Positions 16,228 through 25,941 of a stretch of 57,290 nt of DNA are shown one piece after another. The position numbers and the translations under genes were made by a program. Source of the DNA: Natronobacillus azotifigens (GTDB taxonomy: Bacteria > Bacillota > Bacilli > Bacillales > Amphibacillaceae); NCBI RefSeq assembly GCF_026805325.1, contig NZ_JAPRAT010000025.1, positions 1 to 57,290 on the forward strand, written 5' to 3'. The notes under the pieces were generated by a model. That model was given only the letters and a program-made list of their open reading frames with translations. It was not told where the DNA came from and did no database searches. Position 1 is the stretch's first letter, and each line of letters opens with the position of its first letter.

Positions 16228-17055
16228 TTAATTTTCTTTCATTATATTGACTTGGTGGGGGAACGGAATTTCAATATTTGCTTGATCAAATGCTTCTTTT
16301 ATAGCTTTTCGGATCGACCGCTCGGCGCTCCATTGCTCCATGTTTTGGGTTTGACCAATTATTCTTAAGACGATATCAGATGATCCAAAAGATTGTACCC
16401 CTAAAACAGAAGGGCCGTCAACGAATCTTTCATCTGTCTGAAACTGAGTACAAACCGTTTGAAGTACCTCCATAGCATGATCAATATTTTCATCATAGCT
16501 AATACCGATATCGACCAGAGCGCGCATGGTTCCACGAGAATGATTACTTACACCTTCTAGTTGTCGGTTGGGAATAAAATTTAATGTGCCATCAAAGCTT
16601 CTCAGCTTCGTTGTACGCAAACCAACTTCCTCAATAATGCCCTCATATCCTGCAGTTGACACATATTCTCCAACTTCGATTTGTTTCTCGAGTAATAAGA
16701 AGAATCCAGTCACTATATCACTCACTAATCCTTGGGCTCCAAAACCAACTGCGAGGCCAAGTACACCAGCTGAAGCTAGTAAGGGACCTAAAGGTAGATT
16801 GAAAACCCCAAACAACATAACAATGAAAATAAAAATTAACAAATAAGAGTAGATGTTTAGCAACAGTTTCTCTAAAGTGAGAACACGTGCCTCCGAAATG
16901 TTTTGACGCTTTGTTGACTTTTTTAACGCACTAGTAATTAGTTTTTTTCCTAGTGGGTTAAAGATTGCATACGCAATGAAAAGCAATAAAATTTGTAATG
17001 CCCATGTGAAAATGATGTGGGAATAATTATTGAATTGAATAAACAGTAAATACAT
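16228..17055 (-). CDS. ykuT: Small-conductance mechanosensitive channel, MscS family (YkuT)
   Basis: A 275-residue MscS-type channel that would release solutes on osmotic downshift. It has three membrane helices (residues 12-32, 62-85 and 90-115), the pore-lining GVLGLAVGFGAQGLVSDIVTG helix with the typical Gly/Ala pattern, and the beta domain that follows (VGEYVSTAGYEGIIEEVGLRTTKLRSFDG...IPN). The ending EIPFPHQVNI is also typical. The ATG at 17055 follows AGGAGAAAT. Position after ykuS matches B. subtilis. Confidence 0.92.
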   Translation of the reverse strand: MYLLFIQFNNYSHIIFTWALQILLLFIAYAIFNPLGKKLITSALKKSTKRQNISEARVLTLEKLLLNIYSYLLIFIFIVMLFGVFNLPLGPLLASAGVLGLAVGFGAQGLVSDIVTGFFLLLEKQIEVGEYVSTAGYEGIIEEVGLRTTKLRSFDGTLNFIPNRQLEGVSNHSRGTMRALVDIGISYDENIDHAMEVLQTVCTQFQTDERFVDGPSVLGVQSFGSSDIVLRIIGQTQNMEQWSAERSIRKAIKEAFDQANIEIPFPHQVNIMKEN

Positions 17056-17514
17056 ATGTATTTCTCCTTTCTTTTCTAAGATGAAGTTCTTATTATCAAG
17101 TATTGTTCATTATATACCCAATTAACCATTTTTTTAAGCATCCTGCTTATGTACATCGAAATTTTTGTTAATGAACTCATCGATCATTGTTCGTTAGAGA
17201 TAGTATTTCAGCTTATCACTACAATTTTTACCAAAAGTTTACATAGAGGTCTTATTTCCGCCTAAAGTCTGATTTTTAATTTTTTCAAAGAAAGTAGGGC
17301 AAAAGGGTGGAAATTTATTTCGTAACCCGATATATTAATAGTTATGAATAAAGTGAAACTTCAATTAGTGGTTTTTTTCCTGGATTTTCCCACTGATTGT
17401 TCGTAACACCATTGGGGGCTATTGTCCATTACTTACACCGAAACATTTTGTTTTAAAGTGGGAGTTCTAAGGATTGGTTGCTTCTTGAGAAACACATAAG
17501 AGGAGGGAGACATC
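17056..17514. other. 459-bp intergenic region containing an inverted repeat-A copy
   Basis: Between divergent ykuT and the ABC exporter operon. The right half is repeat A in minus orientation; the left half is AT-rich with no gene, and no convincing promoter was found. Confidence 0.5.
17347..17475 (-). repeat. Repeat family A, copy 4 (inverted)
   Basis: Read on the minus strand it gives ACTCCCACTTTAAAACAAAA, then GCCCCCAATGG, ACGAACAATCAGTGGGAAAA and the end AATTGAAGTTTCACTTTA. The middle is shorter than in copy 1. It ends about 40 bp before the exporter's ribosome site. Confidence 0.7.
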
Positions 17515-19266
17515 ATGGAGACATTTAAAAAATTAAAAGAATTTTATTGGCCATACAAGAAATACTTTATTTACTCAATATTTTTTGTACTTATGGTAAC
17601 GGGAATTACGGTTTTATATCCTGTTATTCTTCAACTAACAATCGATGAAGTCATTGACGAAGGAAGATACGGTCTTATTCCATATTTATCAATTGGATTT
17701 ATTTTAATCATGATGGTTAAAGGTGTGACAAATTTTTCACAGCAATATTTAGGAGATTTATTTGGTGTTTCATCTGTCTATCGACTGCGTGATGCATTGT
17801 ATAAAAAATTGCAAAGCTTATCATTTACATATTATGATAATGCGCGAACAGGTGATTTAATGTCACGCTTAACAATGGATGTAGAAGGGTTTAAATTCTT
17901 TTTGGCTGCTGGCTTTAAAGAGCTTATTCGTGTTGTGATCTTAATGCTCACAAGTATCACTGTAATGTTCTATTATTCAGTACCATTAGCGTTAGTAACA
18001 ATGGCTGTAATGCCACTACTTATTATCGTAGTAAAACAATTTGATAAAGAAGTACATCCTGCTTTTCGTTCGATTCGAAAAACGTTAGGGAAGTTAAATA
18101 CGAGAATCCAAGAAAATGTAAGTGGAATGAATACAGTAAAATCTTTATCGAAAGAAGACTTTGAGATTGAGAGGTTCACGGTTAATAATCAAGATTATAA
18201 GGAAGTAAATATTAAAACCTCAAATATATGGGCAAAATATTTTCCTTTTATGGAGTTTATCGGAAACATCGCGATGATTGCATTGTTGATTTACGGTGGT
18301 TCACTTGTTATTAATGGAGATATGCGTTTAGGAGAATTAGTAGCATTCTTTAGTTTAGTTAGTTATATTATCGGACCATTGATGCACCTTGGTTTTATTG
18401 TTAACCAATTTTCACAAGCCAAGGCTGCTGGGGAAAGATTATTAGAAATTCTAGAAGCTCCAGAAGATATTGAAGAAAAAGATGATGCTATTGTTCGTGA
18501 ACGAATCAAAGGTGATGTTACCTTTAAGAATGTAACATTAAAATACACAGAGGACGACGATGCAGCACTTAAAGATATTTCTTTCGAAGCACCTCCAGGA
18601 AAAATTATTGGGTTAATTGGTGCTACGGGATCTGGTAAAACAAGTATTACTCAACTGATGACTCGTTTCTATGAGCCGCAAGAAGGTGAGGTTTTGATCG
18701 ATGGAAAACCTACAGAAGACTACGATTTGAAATTCTTGCGTAAACATATTGGTTTTGTATTACAAGAATCCTTCTTGTTCTCCACAACCATTAAAGAAAA
18801 CATTGCTTATGGTAGTCCTGAGGCGAGCATGGATCAAATTATTGCTGCAGCTAAACGAGCACAAGCACATGAGTTCATATTGGAATTGCCAAATGGATAT
18901 GACACGATGTTAGGTGAGAGAGGAATGGGGTTATCAGGTGGTCAGCGCCAACGTATTGCAATAGCGCGTGCGCTTTTAATTGATCCTAGTATTTTGATTC
19001 TTGATGACGCTACCTCAGCAGTTGATATGGAAACGGAATTTAAAATTCAAAAAGCTCTTAAAGATGTTATGCAAGGGAGAACGACATTTATTATTGCACA
19101 TCGAATTTCTTCTTTGAAACATGCAGATGAAATCATTGTTCTAGAAGAGGGAGCGATTGTTGAACGAGGAACGCATGATCAATTATTAAATAATGGTGGA
19201 CCCTATCAGCGTATCTATGATATTCAATATCAAGATAAGCATGCGGTAATGGGGTCCGTTCAATAG
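17515..19266 (+). CDS. ABC exporter, half-transporter A (degenerate ATP site)
   Basis: A 583-residue type-IV ABC exporter half: six membrane helices (about 18-310) and a nucleotide-binding domain. Visible motifs are Walker A GATGSGKTS, signature LSGGQRQ, Walker B ILILDDATSAVD and switch His in IAHRISS. The residue after Walker B aspartate is Asp, not the catalytic Glu, so the site using this Walker B is degenerate. It forms a pair with the next gene (19 bp apart), resembling YknU/YknV, YheI/YheH (BmrCD) or YfiBC multidrug exporters. The closest match by N-terminus and length is YknU, but I do not assign it. The substrate is unknown. Confidence 0.9.
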   Translation: METFKKLKEFYWPYKKYFIYSIFFVLMVTGITVLYPVILQLTIDEVIDEGRYGLIPYLSIGFILIMMVKGVTNFSQQYLGDLFGVSSVYRLRDALYKKLQSLSFTYYDNARTGDLMSRLTMDVEGFKFFLAAGFKELIRVVILMLTSITVMFYYSVPLALVTMAVMPLLIIVVKQFDKEVHPAFRSIRKTLGKLNTRIQENVSGMNTVKSLSKEDFEIERFTVNNQDYKEVNIKTSNIWAKYFPFMEFIGNIAMIALLIYGGSLVINGDMRLGELVAFFSLVSYIIGPLMHLGFIVNQFSQAKAAGERLLEILEAPEDIEEKDDAIVRERIKGDVTFKNVTLKYTEDDDAALKDISFEAPPGKIIGLIGATGSGKTSITQLMTRFYEPQEGEVLIDGKPTEDYDLKFLRKHIGFVLQESFLFSTTIKENIAYGSPEASMDQIIAAAKRAQAHEFILELPNGYDTMLGERGMGLSGGQRQRIAIARALLIDPSILILDDATSAVDMETEFKIQKALKDVMQGRTTFIIAHRISSLKHADEIIVLEEGAIVERGTHDQLLNNGGPYQRIYDIQYQDKHAVMGSVQ

Positions 19267-19285
19267 AGAGGGAAGGAGTGAGACC

Positions 19286-21112
19286 ATGTCAAATAAGGAA
19301 GCAGTAACTACCAGTACACATTTAAAACGTTTTTACTATCCATTGGATCGTGCAGTAGAAAAGCCATTCAACTGGCGTCAAATGACACGTCTGTTACAAT
19401 ATATCAAACCCTATTCAAAAACTTTATTACCAGGTGCAATGGTTGCGATGTTTGTATCTATGCTCGTTCGACTAATTGTACCGATTATGATTGGTCAGGT
19501 TGTAATTGAGCGAGCTATCCGGAACGAGGATCGGAATTTATTAACAAGCATGGTAGTATTAATTGGGTTCCTTTACTTAGCTAATTATATTGCCAATCGA
19601 TATCGAATCAAGTTAGTGAATATCTTGGGTCAGCGTACGATCCATGATTTGAGAAAACAGCTATTTTCTCATGTGCAACGTTTATCGCATAATTTTTTTG
19701 ATAAACGTTCTGCAGGTTCAATTTTGGTACGTATTTTGAATGATGTAAATTCATTACAAGAATTATTCACAAATGGTATTATCAACTTATTAATGGATAT
19801 TCTTATGTTATTGGGGATCGTCATTATTTTGTTTGCGCTAAGCTCTCAATTAGCTTTAGCTGTTTTAGTTATTTTGCCTATTATGTTTTATATTTCCACG
19901 AAATTAAGAAGAAACATTCGAAAAACGTGGCAAAATGTCCGTATTCAAAAATCAAGAATGAATTCACACTTAAACGAAAGTATTCAAGGGATTCGAATTA
20001 CCCAGTCTTTCTCACAAGAAAAAGAAAATACGGAATTTTTTAATGGTGTAAATTCGGATAACTTTGAGACGGAACGCTTAGCAATGAAGAAAAGTGCGTA
20101 CTTCGGCCCATTCGTTGAAATGAGTAATGCCGTGGGTACTGTCATTTTAATCTCGTATGGTTCCCATCTTATTATTAATGGAACGATACAAATTGGTGAT
20201 TTTGTCTCTTTTGCTTTTTTCTTAGGGATGTTCTGGGAACCTATCTCCCGACTTGGACAAATATATAATCAGTTACTTGTTGCAATGGCATCTTCAGAGC
20301 GGATATTTGAATTTCTCGATGAACAACCGAATGTAGAAGAGAAAGCGGATGCTAAATCGTTTACGGATATGAAGGGTAGTATTGAGTTTGATCATGTTGA
20401 ATTCTCATATGATGAAGATCGAATTGCTTTACACGAAATATCATTAAATATTAAAGCGGGTCAAACGGTGGCGTTAGTAGGCCATACCGGTTCTGGTAAA
20501 TCAACAATTGCAAACTTAATTAGTCGCTTTTATGATCCAACAAAAGGTGTTGTAAGGATAGACGGACATGATTTGCGTGACATGCGATTGGACAGTTTAC
20601 GAAATAATATTAGTGTAGTACTACAAGATACATTTATCTTCTCTGGCTCTATTATGGATAACATTCGCTTTGGTCGACCTGAAGCTACTGATGAAGAGGT
20701 CATTGAATCTGCAAAAGTTGTTGGAGCACATGATTTTATTTTGCGTTTAGCTGATGGCTATCATACAGAGGTAGAAGAACGCGGAAACATTTTATCAGCT
20801 GGGGAGCGTCAATTACTTTCGTTTGCTCGTGCATTATTGGCTGATCCCCGGATTTTGATTCTTGATGAGGCAACAGCAAGTATCGATACAGAAGCTGAAA
20901 TGAAAATACAGAAAGCTTTGAAAAAATTATTACATGGTCGAACAGCCATCATGATTGCCCATAGATTATCAACCATTCGTGAAGCAGATAACATCATTGT
21001 TCTGGAAAATGGAAAAATTCTCGAACAAGGAAACCATGATGAACTTATCTCATATCGCGGAGAATATTACGGATTAGTTAAATCACAATTTGAAATGCTT
21101 GACGTTTTGTAA
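19286..21112 (+). CDS. ABC exporter, half-transporter B (catalytic ATP site)
   Basis: The 608-residue partner of the preceding gene, with a 45-residue N-terminal extension, six membrane helices and a nucleotide-binding domain. Walker A is GHTGSGKST, Walker B ILILDEATASID with the catalytic Glu, but the signature is LSAGERQ rather than LSGGQ. The two proteins therefore complement each other: this Walker B with the partner's LSGGQ makes one good site, the partner's Asp with LSAGE makes one poor site. AAGGAGTGAGACC precedes the ATG. A terminator follows, so the operon has two genes. Confidence 0.92.
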   Translation: MSNKEAVTTSTHLKRFYYPLDRAVEKPFNWRQMTRLLQYIKPYSKTLLPGAMVAMFVSMLVRLIVPIMIGQVVIERAIRNEDRNLLTSMVVLIGFLYLANYIANRYRIKLVNILGQRTIHDLRKQLFSHVQRLSHNFFDKRSAGSILVRILNDVNSLQELFTNGIINLLMDILMLLGIVIILFALSSQLALAVLVILPIMFYISTKLRRNIRKTWQNVRIQKSRMNSHLNESIQGIRITQSFSQEKENTEFFNGVNSDNFETERLAMKKSAYFGPFVEMSNAVGTVILISYGSHLIINGTIQIGDFVSFAFFLGMFWEPISRLGQIYNQLLVAMASSERIFEFLDEQPNVEEKADAKSFTDMKGSIEFDHVEFSYDEDRIALHEISLNIKAGQTVALVGHTGSGKSTIANLISRFYDPTKGVVRIDGHDLRDMRLDSLRNNISVVLQDTFIFSGSIMDNIRFGRPEATDEEVIESAKVVGAHDFILRLADGYHTEVEERGNILSAGERQLLSFARALLADPRILILDEATASIDTEAEMKIQKALKKLLHGRTAIMIAHRLSTIREADNIIVLENGKILEQGNHDELISYRGEYYGLVKSQFEMLDVL

Positions 21113-21118
21113 TGATTG

Positions 21119-21159
21119 AAAAAGCCTTCCCTATTTTTTAGGGAAGGCTATCTTTTTTT
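21119..21159 (+). terminator. Terminator of ABC exporter operon
   Basis: AAAGCCTTCCCTA pairs with TAGGGAAGGCT, followed by ATC and T7. Confidence 0.88.
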
Positions 21160-21210
21160 GAAATGAATATGATAGACTAAACGTAGTAAGATTTGTTGGG
21201 AGGAAGAAAC

Positions 21211-21882
21211 ATGAAAAGAGAATTTGCGGTGATTGGTTTGGGACGCTTTGGAGGCAGTGTGTGTCGTGAATTAAGTGAAGAAGGAATGGAAGTCTTAGCA
21301 ATTGATACACAAGAAAGTAAAGTGAATAAATTTCGTAATATTGCTTCCCATGCAGTAATTGCTGATGCGACGGATGAAAACGTATTAAAAGAATTGGGAA
21401 TTCGTAATATAGATCATGTTATCGTAGCGATCGGTGAAAATATTCAAGCAAGTATTTTAACAACATTAATGCTCAAGGAACTTGGAATTAATAAAATCAC
21501 AGTTAAGGCTCAAAATGATTATCATGAAAAAGTGCTAAACAAAATTGGAGCAGATCAGGTTATTCATCCTGAACGTGATATGGGGAAAAAAATTGCCCAT
21601 AGTATCATTTCCAATAATATTTTAGATCACTTGGAATTATCTGATGATCACAGCATTGTGGAGATAAAGGCAAGTAGTAAGTTAATTGGGAAAACATTAG
21701 TTGAATTGGATATACGTGCAAATTATGGTTGTAACGTGGTCGCAATAAAACCAAAGCATTCTAAAGATATTAATGTTTCACCAATGGCTTCTGAAATGAT
21801 ACGTGAAGATGATGTTTTAATCTTAATTGGTGCAGATAAAGATATATCTCGTTTTGAACGTCAACTCATTATAGAAGATTAA
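21211..21882 (+). CDS. ktrC: Potassium uptake regulatory subunit KtrC/KtrA (RCK protein)
   Basis: A 223-residue cytosolic RCK ring subunit that binds nucleotide and gates a Ktr potassium channel. The Rossmann glycine motif is VIGLGRFGGSV, with acidic AIDTQESKV at the second strand; residues 140-223 are the RCK_C domain, which in KtrA/KtrC binds c-di-AMP. GGGAGGAAG at 21197-21205 selects the ATG at 21211. The neighbour rnjA shows this is the B. subtilis ktrC (ykqB) locus. No membrane partner (KtrB/KtrD) is in the window. Confidence 0.88.
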   Translation: MKREFAVIGLGRFGGSVCRELSEEGMEVLAIDTQESKVNKFRNIASHAVIADATDENVLKELGIRNIDHVIVAIGENIQASILTTLMLKELGINKITVKAQNDYHEKVLNKIGADQVIHPERDMGKKIAHSIISNNILDHLELSDDHSIVEIKASSKLIGKTLVELDIRANYGCNVVAIKPKHSKDINVSPMASEMIREDDVLILIGADKDISRFERQLIIED

Positions 21883-21905
21883 CCAATTTTTCTGGTATAA
21901 ATTGT

Positions 21906-21950
21906 ACGGAAGACAGAAAAAAATTACTGATTGAAGTTTACTTTTATAAT
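21906..21950 (+). repeat. Relic of repeat family A
   Basis: Only the end is recognisable: TTACTGATTGAAGTTTACTTTTATA, preceded by a CGGAAGACAG segment. Its loss of the body suggests an old, decayed copy. Confidence 0.45.
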
Positions 21951-22028
21951 GGTGCTCAATATTTGGTAACAAGTTTTGTGCTAGTGCAGAGAACTTGATA
22001 GGTGGTTTCTTGCTTTTCTAATTATAGA

Positions 22029-22077
22029 ACAAAAAACACACAATCTCCCGGGATCTTCCGGTGTTTGTGTGTTTTTT
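22029..22077. terminator. Bidirectional terminator between ktrC and rnjA
   Basis: AAAACACACAA pairs with TTTGTGTGTTTT, with an inner CCGG/CCGG stem; A-rich left side and T7 right side serve both convergent genes. Confidence 0.8.
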
Positions 22078-22085
22078 TGAATTGA

Positions 22086-23753
22086 TTAAACTTCCATGAT
22101 AATTGGTAATACCATTGGACGTCGTTTTGTCTTTTCGAATAGGAAAGGTGCGATCGTGTCTGTTATTTCATTTTTGATTTCTGACCATTGAGTTGTTTTT
22201 CGCTCCATCACTTTATTTACGTGTGAAGCCACTAATTTTTGTGCTTCATTAATCAAGTCTTCAGATTCTCTCATGTAAACAAAACCTCTTGAAATGATAT
22301 CAGGACCGGAAGCGATTTTGAATTCTTTCATATTAATGCTAACCACAACAATAACTAATCCTTCTTCTGAAAGAATGCGTCGATCACGTAGCACGATGTT
22401 TCCGATATCTCCAATACCACTACCATCAACATAAACTGATCCAGAAGGAATCTTCCCGGCTATAGAAGCATTGTCTTTTCCTAATGCTAATACATCACCA
22501 TTATCCATCATGAAACAATTTTCAGCTTCAACATCACAAGCTTCTGCTAATTTCGTATGTTCTTTTAACATGCGATACTCTCCATGGATAGGCATGAAAA
22601 ACTTAGGACGTAATAATCGCAACATTAATTTTTGTTCTTCTTGTCCACCATGACCAGATGTGTGTATATCATTTAGAGGGCCGTGGATTACATCTGCACC
22701 AGCACGGTATAGCATATTAATGATCCGACTAACACTGACAGTATTTCCAGGGATTGGTGAAGAAGAAAAAACTACAGTATCGCCTGGAATCGTTTGAATT
22801 TGTCGATGGGTACCATTTGCGATTCTTGATAGTGCTGCCATGGGTTCCCCTTGTGATCCGGTACAAAGAATAGTAACTTCATTTGCAGGTATTCGATTGA
22901 TCTGCTGTGTGTCAATGAAAGTGTCATCGGGAGCTTTGATATACCCAAGCTCTTTACCAATTGCAATGGAAGCTTCCATACTACGACCAAATACCGCTAC
23001 TTTACGGTTGTTTTTAACAGCTCCTTCAACCATTTGCTGAAGTCGATGGATATTGGATGCAAATGTTGCGAATATTAGTCTGCCATCAGCACGAGTAAAT
23101 ATGTCATTAATGCTTTCCCCGACAACACGCTCTGACATTGTAAATCCAGGTACTTCACTATTCGTACTATCTGACAATAAGCAAAGAACCCCTTCTTTAC
23201 CTATTTCTGCCATCTTAGCTAAATTAGCCGGTTCCCCAACTGGCGTAAAATCAAATTTAAAATCACCTGTGTGAACAATACTACCAGGTGGTGTTTTCAC
23301 TACAACTCCATAAGAGTCTGGTATGCTATGCGTTGTTCGAAAAAATGTAACGGATGTTTTTCGAAATTTGATAATATCGTCTTCTTGATACGTATGAAGC
23401 TTTGCGTTTCTTAGTAAACCATGTTCTTCTAATTTGTTTTTTATTAACCCAAGCGCGAGTTTACCAGCATATACAGGTATGTTAATTTCACGTAACAAAT
23501 ATGGAATTCCGCCAATGTGATCTTCGTGACCATGGGTGACGAATAAACCTTTAATTTTATCTTGATTCTGAACAAGATAGGTGTAGTCTGGGATTACGTA
23601 ATCAATTCCCAGTAATTCATCTTCTGGAAATTTAATACCAGCATCAATTAAAATAATTTCATCTTGAAATTGTATGCCGTACGTATTTTTTCCAATTTCA
23701 CCTAACCCACCAATTGCAAAAACTGCTGTTTGATCATTTTTTACAAATTTCAT
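22086..23753 (-). CDS. rnjA: Ribonuclease J1
   Basis: Metallo-beta-lactamase/beta-CASP ribonuclease with 5'-3' exonuclease and endonuclease activity, central to mRNA decay and rRNA maturation. The 555-residue length equals B. subtilis RNase J1. The zinc motif is HGHEDH at residues 74-79 (His74, His76, Asp78, His79); other blocks are [25 protein letters not shown] [12 protein letters not shown] and IHGEYRML. It starts 2 bp after the stop of rpoY, an operon found throughout Bacillales. Confidence 0.97.
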   Translation of the reverse strand: MKFVKNDQTAVFAIGGLGEIGKNTYGIQFQDEIILIDAGIKFPEDELLGIDYVIPDYTYLVQNQDKIKGLFVTHGHEDHIGGIPYLLREINIPVYAGKLALGLIKNKLEEHGLLRNAKLHTYQEDDIIKFRKTSVTFFRTTHSIPDSYGVVVKTPPGSIVHTGDFKFDFTPVGEPANLAKMAEIGKEGVLCLLSDSTNSEVPGFTMSERVVGESINDIFTRADGRLIFATFASNIHRLQQMVEGAVKNNRKVAVFGRSMEASIAIGKELGYIKAPDDTFIDTQQINRIPANEVTILCTGSQGEPMAALSRIANGTHRQIQTIPGDTVVFSSSPIPGNTVSVSRIINMLYRAGADVIHGPLNDIHTSGHGGQEEQKLMLRLLRPKFFMPIHGEYRMLKEHTKLAEACDVEAENCFMMDNGDVLALGKDNASIAGKIPSGSVYVDGSGIGDIGNIVLRDRRILSEEGLVIVVVSINMKEFKIASGPDIISRGFVYMRESEDLINEAQKLVASHVNKVMERKTTQWSEIKNEITDTIAPFLFEKTKRRPMVLPIIMEV

Positions 23754-23755
23754 CG

Positions 23756-23965
23756 TTATACGTTCTCCACGGTGAAATCTTCAGCTTGTTTTTCATAGGC
23801 TAAATGATCACCCTCAATTGGTTGGATAAATTCAATGTTAATGTTACGATCTTTTAATGCTTGACGTACTTGGCGCTCGCTATCTGCTTGGTAATATAAA
23901 CTGCGGGTGTTTTCTCTAACAGGTACTTCATCTGCTAGTTCTTGATATAATACTTTATATATCAT
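23756..23965 (-). CDS. rpoY: RNA polymerase epsilon subunit RpoY
   Basis: Small accessory subunit of RNA polymerase (YkzG), 69 residues: [20 protein letters not shown] opening, then the [20 protein letters not shown] segment and acidic tail. The open frame extends upstream to 24091, but GGAGAGATGAA precedes the ATG at 23965 and the family always starts MIYKV. It is coupled to rnjA, as in B. subtilis. Confidence 0.93.
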   Translation of the reverse strand: MIYKVLYQELADEVPVRENTRSLYYQADSERQVRQALKDRNINIEFIQPIEGDHLAYEKQAEDFTVENV

Positions 23966-24048
23966 TTCATCTCTCCTTTTTTTATCTTTATAACATAACA
24001 ATAGATGATGATAAATTGGCAGTTGGGGTTTGCCACAAAAATCATTTT

Positions 24049-24126
24049 TTATGCGTTTGGAATACGTTCTTGACCTAATAATCTTTTCCATCTTTTTCTA
24101 AGCTTTTCTCTCAGCCGTCTTAACAT
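24049..24126 (-). CDS. Arg/Lys-rich 25-residue peptide upstream of rpoY
   Basis: A short open frame with a strong ribosome site (AAAGGAG, 8 bases before ATG 24126) encoding a 25-residue peptide that is about half Arg/Lys in its first 18 residues and would form a very basic amphipathic helix ([17 protein letters not shown]). It lies between the probable promoter and rpoY-rnjA, so it is the first cistron of that message. It could be a real micropeptide or a regulatory leader peptide. I do not recognise a family, and B. subtilis has ykrA/other genes nearby instead. Confidence 0.5.
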   Translation of the reverse strand: MLRRLREKLRKRWKRLLGQERIPNA

Positions 24127-24181
24127 GTAAACAGCTCCTTTCGAAAAAGCAAAAAGTGCAACCGATCCAACCCTCATATCC

Positions 24182-24212
24182 ATAGTATAGTACGGATTAG
24201 CTAGTTTGGAAA
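24182..24212 (-). promoter_or_regulatory. Probable sigma-A promoter of the rpoY-rnjA operon
   Basis: On the minus strand TTTCCA, a 17-base spacer and TATACT, about 60 bases before the micropeptide start. The -35 box is only a 4/6 match. Confidence 0.45.
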
Positions 24213-24342
24213 CAGAAACGTTTGAAATTCGATTGAAAAATTATATATTTGTGTAGTTCTTTCTATATTTTTCACTTGATTGCTTGTTCTTATACGAAAG
24301 AAAATAATTAAGCAAATCAAAAGAGGATTTCATATGGTCATA

Positions 24343-24903
24343 TTAGCTCTCTACATCACACGGCTTAGCATTTTCGGGTGCTTCGAAAGGATTGATATCA
24401 TTTATTCGATCGTAAAACATGACGCCATTTAAATGGTCAATTTCGTGTTGAAATACAATTGCTGCATATCCACGTAATCGCAATTTGATTGATTCACCAT
24501 TTAAATTGATTGCTTTGACTGTAATACGCGCGTATCGAGGAACATAACCAGGAACTTCTCGATCAACGGATAGACAGCCTTCCCCAGTGCTTAAATAAGT
24601 CTGCTCAACAGAATGACTAATTATTTTGGGGTTAAAATATCCATCGCTATACTGTTTTCCTTCGTAATCTTCAAAATGTACAGCCATCATGCGTTTAGGA
24701 ATACCGATTTGCGGAGCAGCTATACCAACTCCAGGGCGTAATTGGTATTTTTCGGCTACTTTTTCATCTTGACTATTTTTTAAAAATTGTAACATCTCCA
24801 TTAATGTATTTCGATCCGTTTCATTAGCAGGAAGTTGCACCTCTTCTGCTGTTTTCGTTAAAACTGGATGACCTTCACGTACGATATCATTCATAGTAAT
24901 CAA
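24343..24903 (-). CDS. defB: Peptide deformylase (DefB type)
   Basis: Removes the formyl group from N-terminal methionine of new proteins. The 186-residue protein has the three family motifs: GVGIAAPQIG, EGCLSVD and QHEIDHLNGVMF, giving the Cys and two His metal ligands with catalytic Glu. I chose TTG at 24903 because AAAGGAGTGA lies ahead at the right distance and the resulting MITMNDIVREGHP start matches DefB proteins; the open frame runs 13 codons further upstream without a good site. An extended -10 (TGTTACACT) stands upstream on the minus strand. Confidence 0.93.
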   Translation of the reverse strand: MITMNDIVREGHPVLTKTAEEVQLPANETDRNTLMEMLQFLKNSQDEKVAEKYQLRPGVGIAAPQIGIPKRMMAVHFEDYEGKQYSDGYFNPKIISHSVEQTYLSTGEGCLSVDREVPGYVPRYARITVKAINLNGESIKLRLRGYAAIVFQHEIDHLNGVMFYDRINDINPFEAPENAKPCDVES

Positions 24904-25060
24904 GGTATATTTCACTCCTTTGCTTGCAGATAACTGTAACATAGTGTAACATAAATTGCGATAAAATGGGATAATATTTAATCATTAACAGTTTTCGTGA
25001 GCTTAAAATGAAAAAAATGATTTGTTTTTCACTTTATACTATAAGTTCATTATTTGTTTG

Positions 25061-25069
25061 TGTTATACT
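25061..25069 (+). promoter_or_regulatory. Extended -10 promoter of ykyA
   Basis: TGTTATACT fits the extended TGn-TATAAT form and lies about 60 bases before the ykyA start. The -35 region is poor. Confidence 0.4.
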
Positions 25070-25127
25070 ATTTTTAATTGTTAAATAACTTCAAGAAGCT
25101 ACATTAGATGGAATAGGAGGTAGAAAG

Positions 25128-25781
25128 TTGCGCGCGAAATTATTAGGAATCATAGCAACGGTAAGTATATTGTTGGTTGCTTGTGCAAATGAACCAACTA
25201 CAGAAGAAGATATGTTTGAACATATGGAAGAATCGGTGCGTTTAGAGCAAGACTTTGTAGCTCAACAACAACCACTTACAGAGTTAGAGGCTGAAGAGCA
25301 AGCAATCTATGAAGAGATTAGTGAGCTTGGAATGGATGAATATGAAACGATTAATGAATTGGCAGATCAAGCAATTGCTTCTATCGAAGAAAGACAATCA
25401 TTAACGGAAATAGAAAGAACAAGCATAGAGGCTGCAAAAGAAGAATTTGATAGAATAGAGCCTTTAATTGCAGAATTAGAGGATGAAACTTTACAAGCTC
25501 AAGCAAGAGAAATGTTTGATGCTATGGAAGAACGGTATCAAGCATTCTTGTCTTTAAACGATGCCTACCGTACTTCATTAGATTATGATCAAGAATTATA
25601 TCAATTGTTAAAGCAAGAAGATTTAGATGAAGAGCAATTCACAGAACAAATTGACATTGTTAACAGTCAATATCAAGAAGTTATTGAAGCTAATCAATTG
25701 TTTAATGAAAAAACAGATGAGTTTAATAGCTTAAAGAGAGCTTTTTATGATGCATCTGACTTAAATGTTACATATGAATAA
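25128..25781 (+). CDS. ykyA: YkyA family cell-wall-binding lipoprotein
   Basis: A 217-residue lipoprotein with lipobox LVAC (Cys20) and an acidic, almost entirely helical body with probable coiled coil. The family is annotated as putative cell-wall binding lipoprotein; the exact function is unknown. The start is TTG, with a strong GGAGGT site 6 bases ahead. As in B. subtilis it lies between defB and pdhA, here separated from pdhA by 0.9 kb that holds a repeat and the pdh promoter. Confidence 0.87.
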   Translation: MRAKLLGIIATVSILLVACANEPTTEEDMFEHMEESVRLEQDFVAQQQPLTELEAEEQAIYEEISELGMDEYETINELADQAIASIEERQSLTEIERTSIEAAKEEFDRIEPLIAELEDETLQAQAREMFDAMEERYQAFLSLNDAYRTSLDYDQELYQLLKQEDLDEEQFTEQIDIVNSQYQEVIEANQLFNEKTDEFNSLKRAFYDASDLNVTYE

Positions 25782-25786
25782 ATAAG

Positions 25787-25837
25787 TAAACTGTTCAAAT
25801 AAGAGGGCAATCCTTTCTTGTTTGAGCAGTTTTTTTG
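25787..25837 (+). terminator. ykyA terminator
   Basis: AAACTGTTCAAA pairs with TTTGAGCAGTTT with a partly paired inner part, followed by T7. Confidence 0.75.
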
Positions 25838-25941
25838 TTGATGTACTAAGGATTTAGATCCATTTAGACTAACAATATCAAGAAAGAGACTATCTTTTAG
25901 GAAACATAAGGAAAGGCGTGAATACTCCTTAGAGAGCATAG

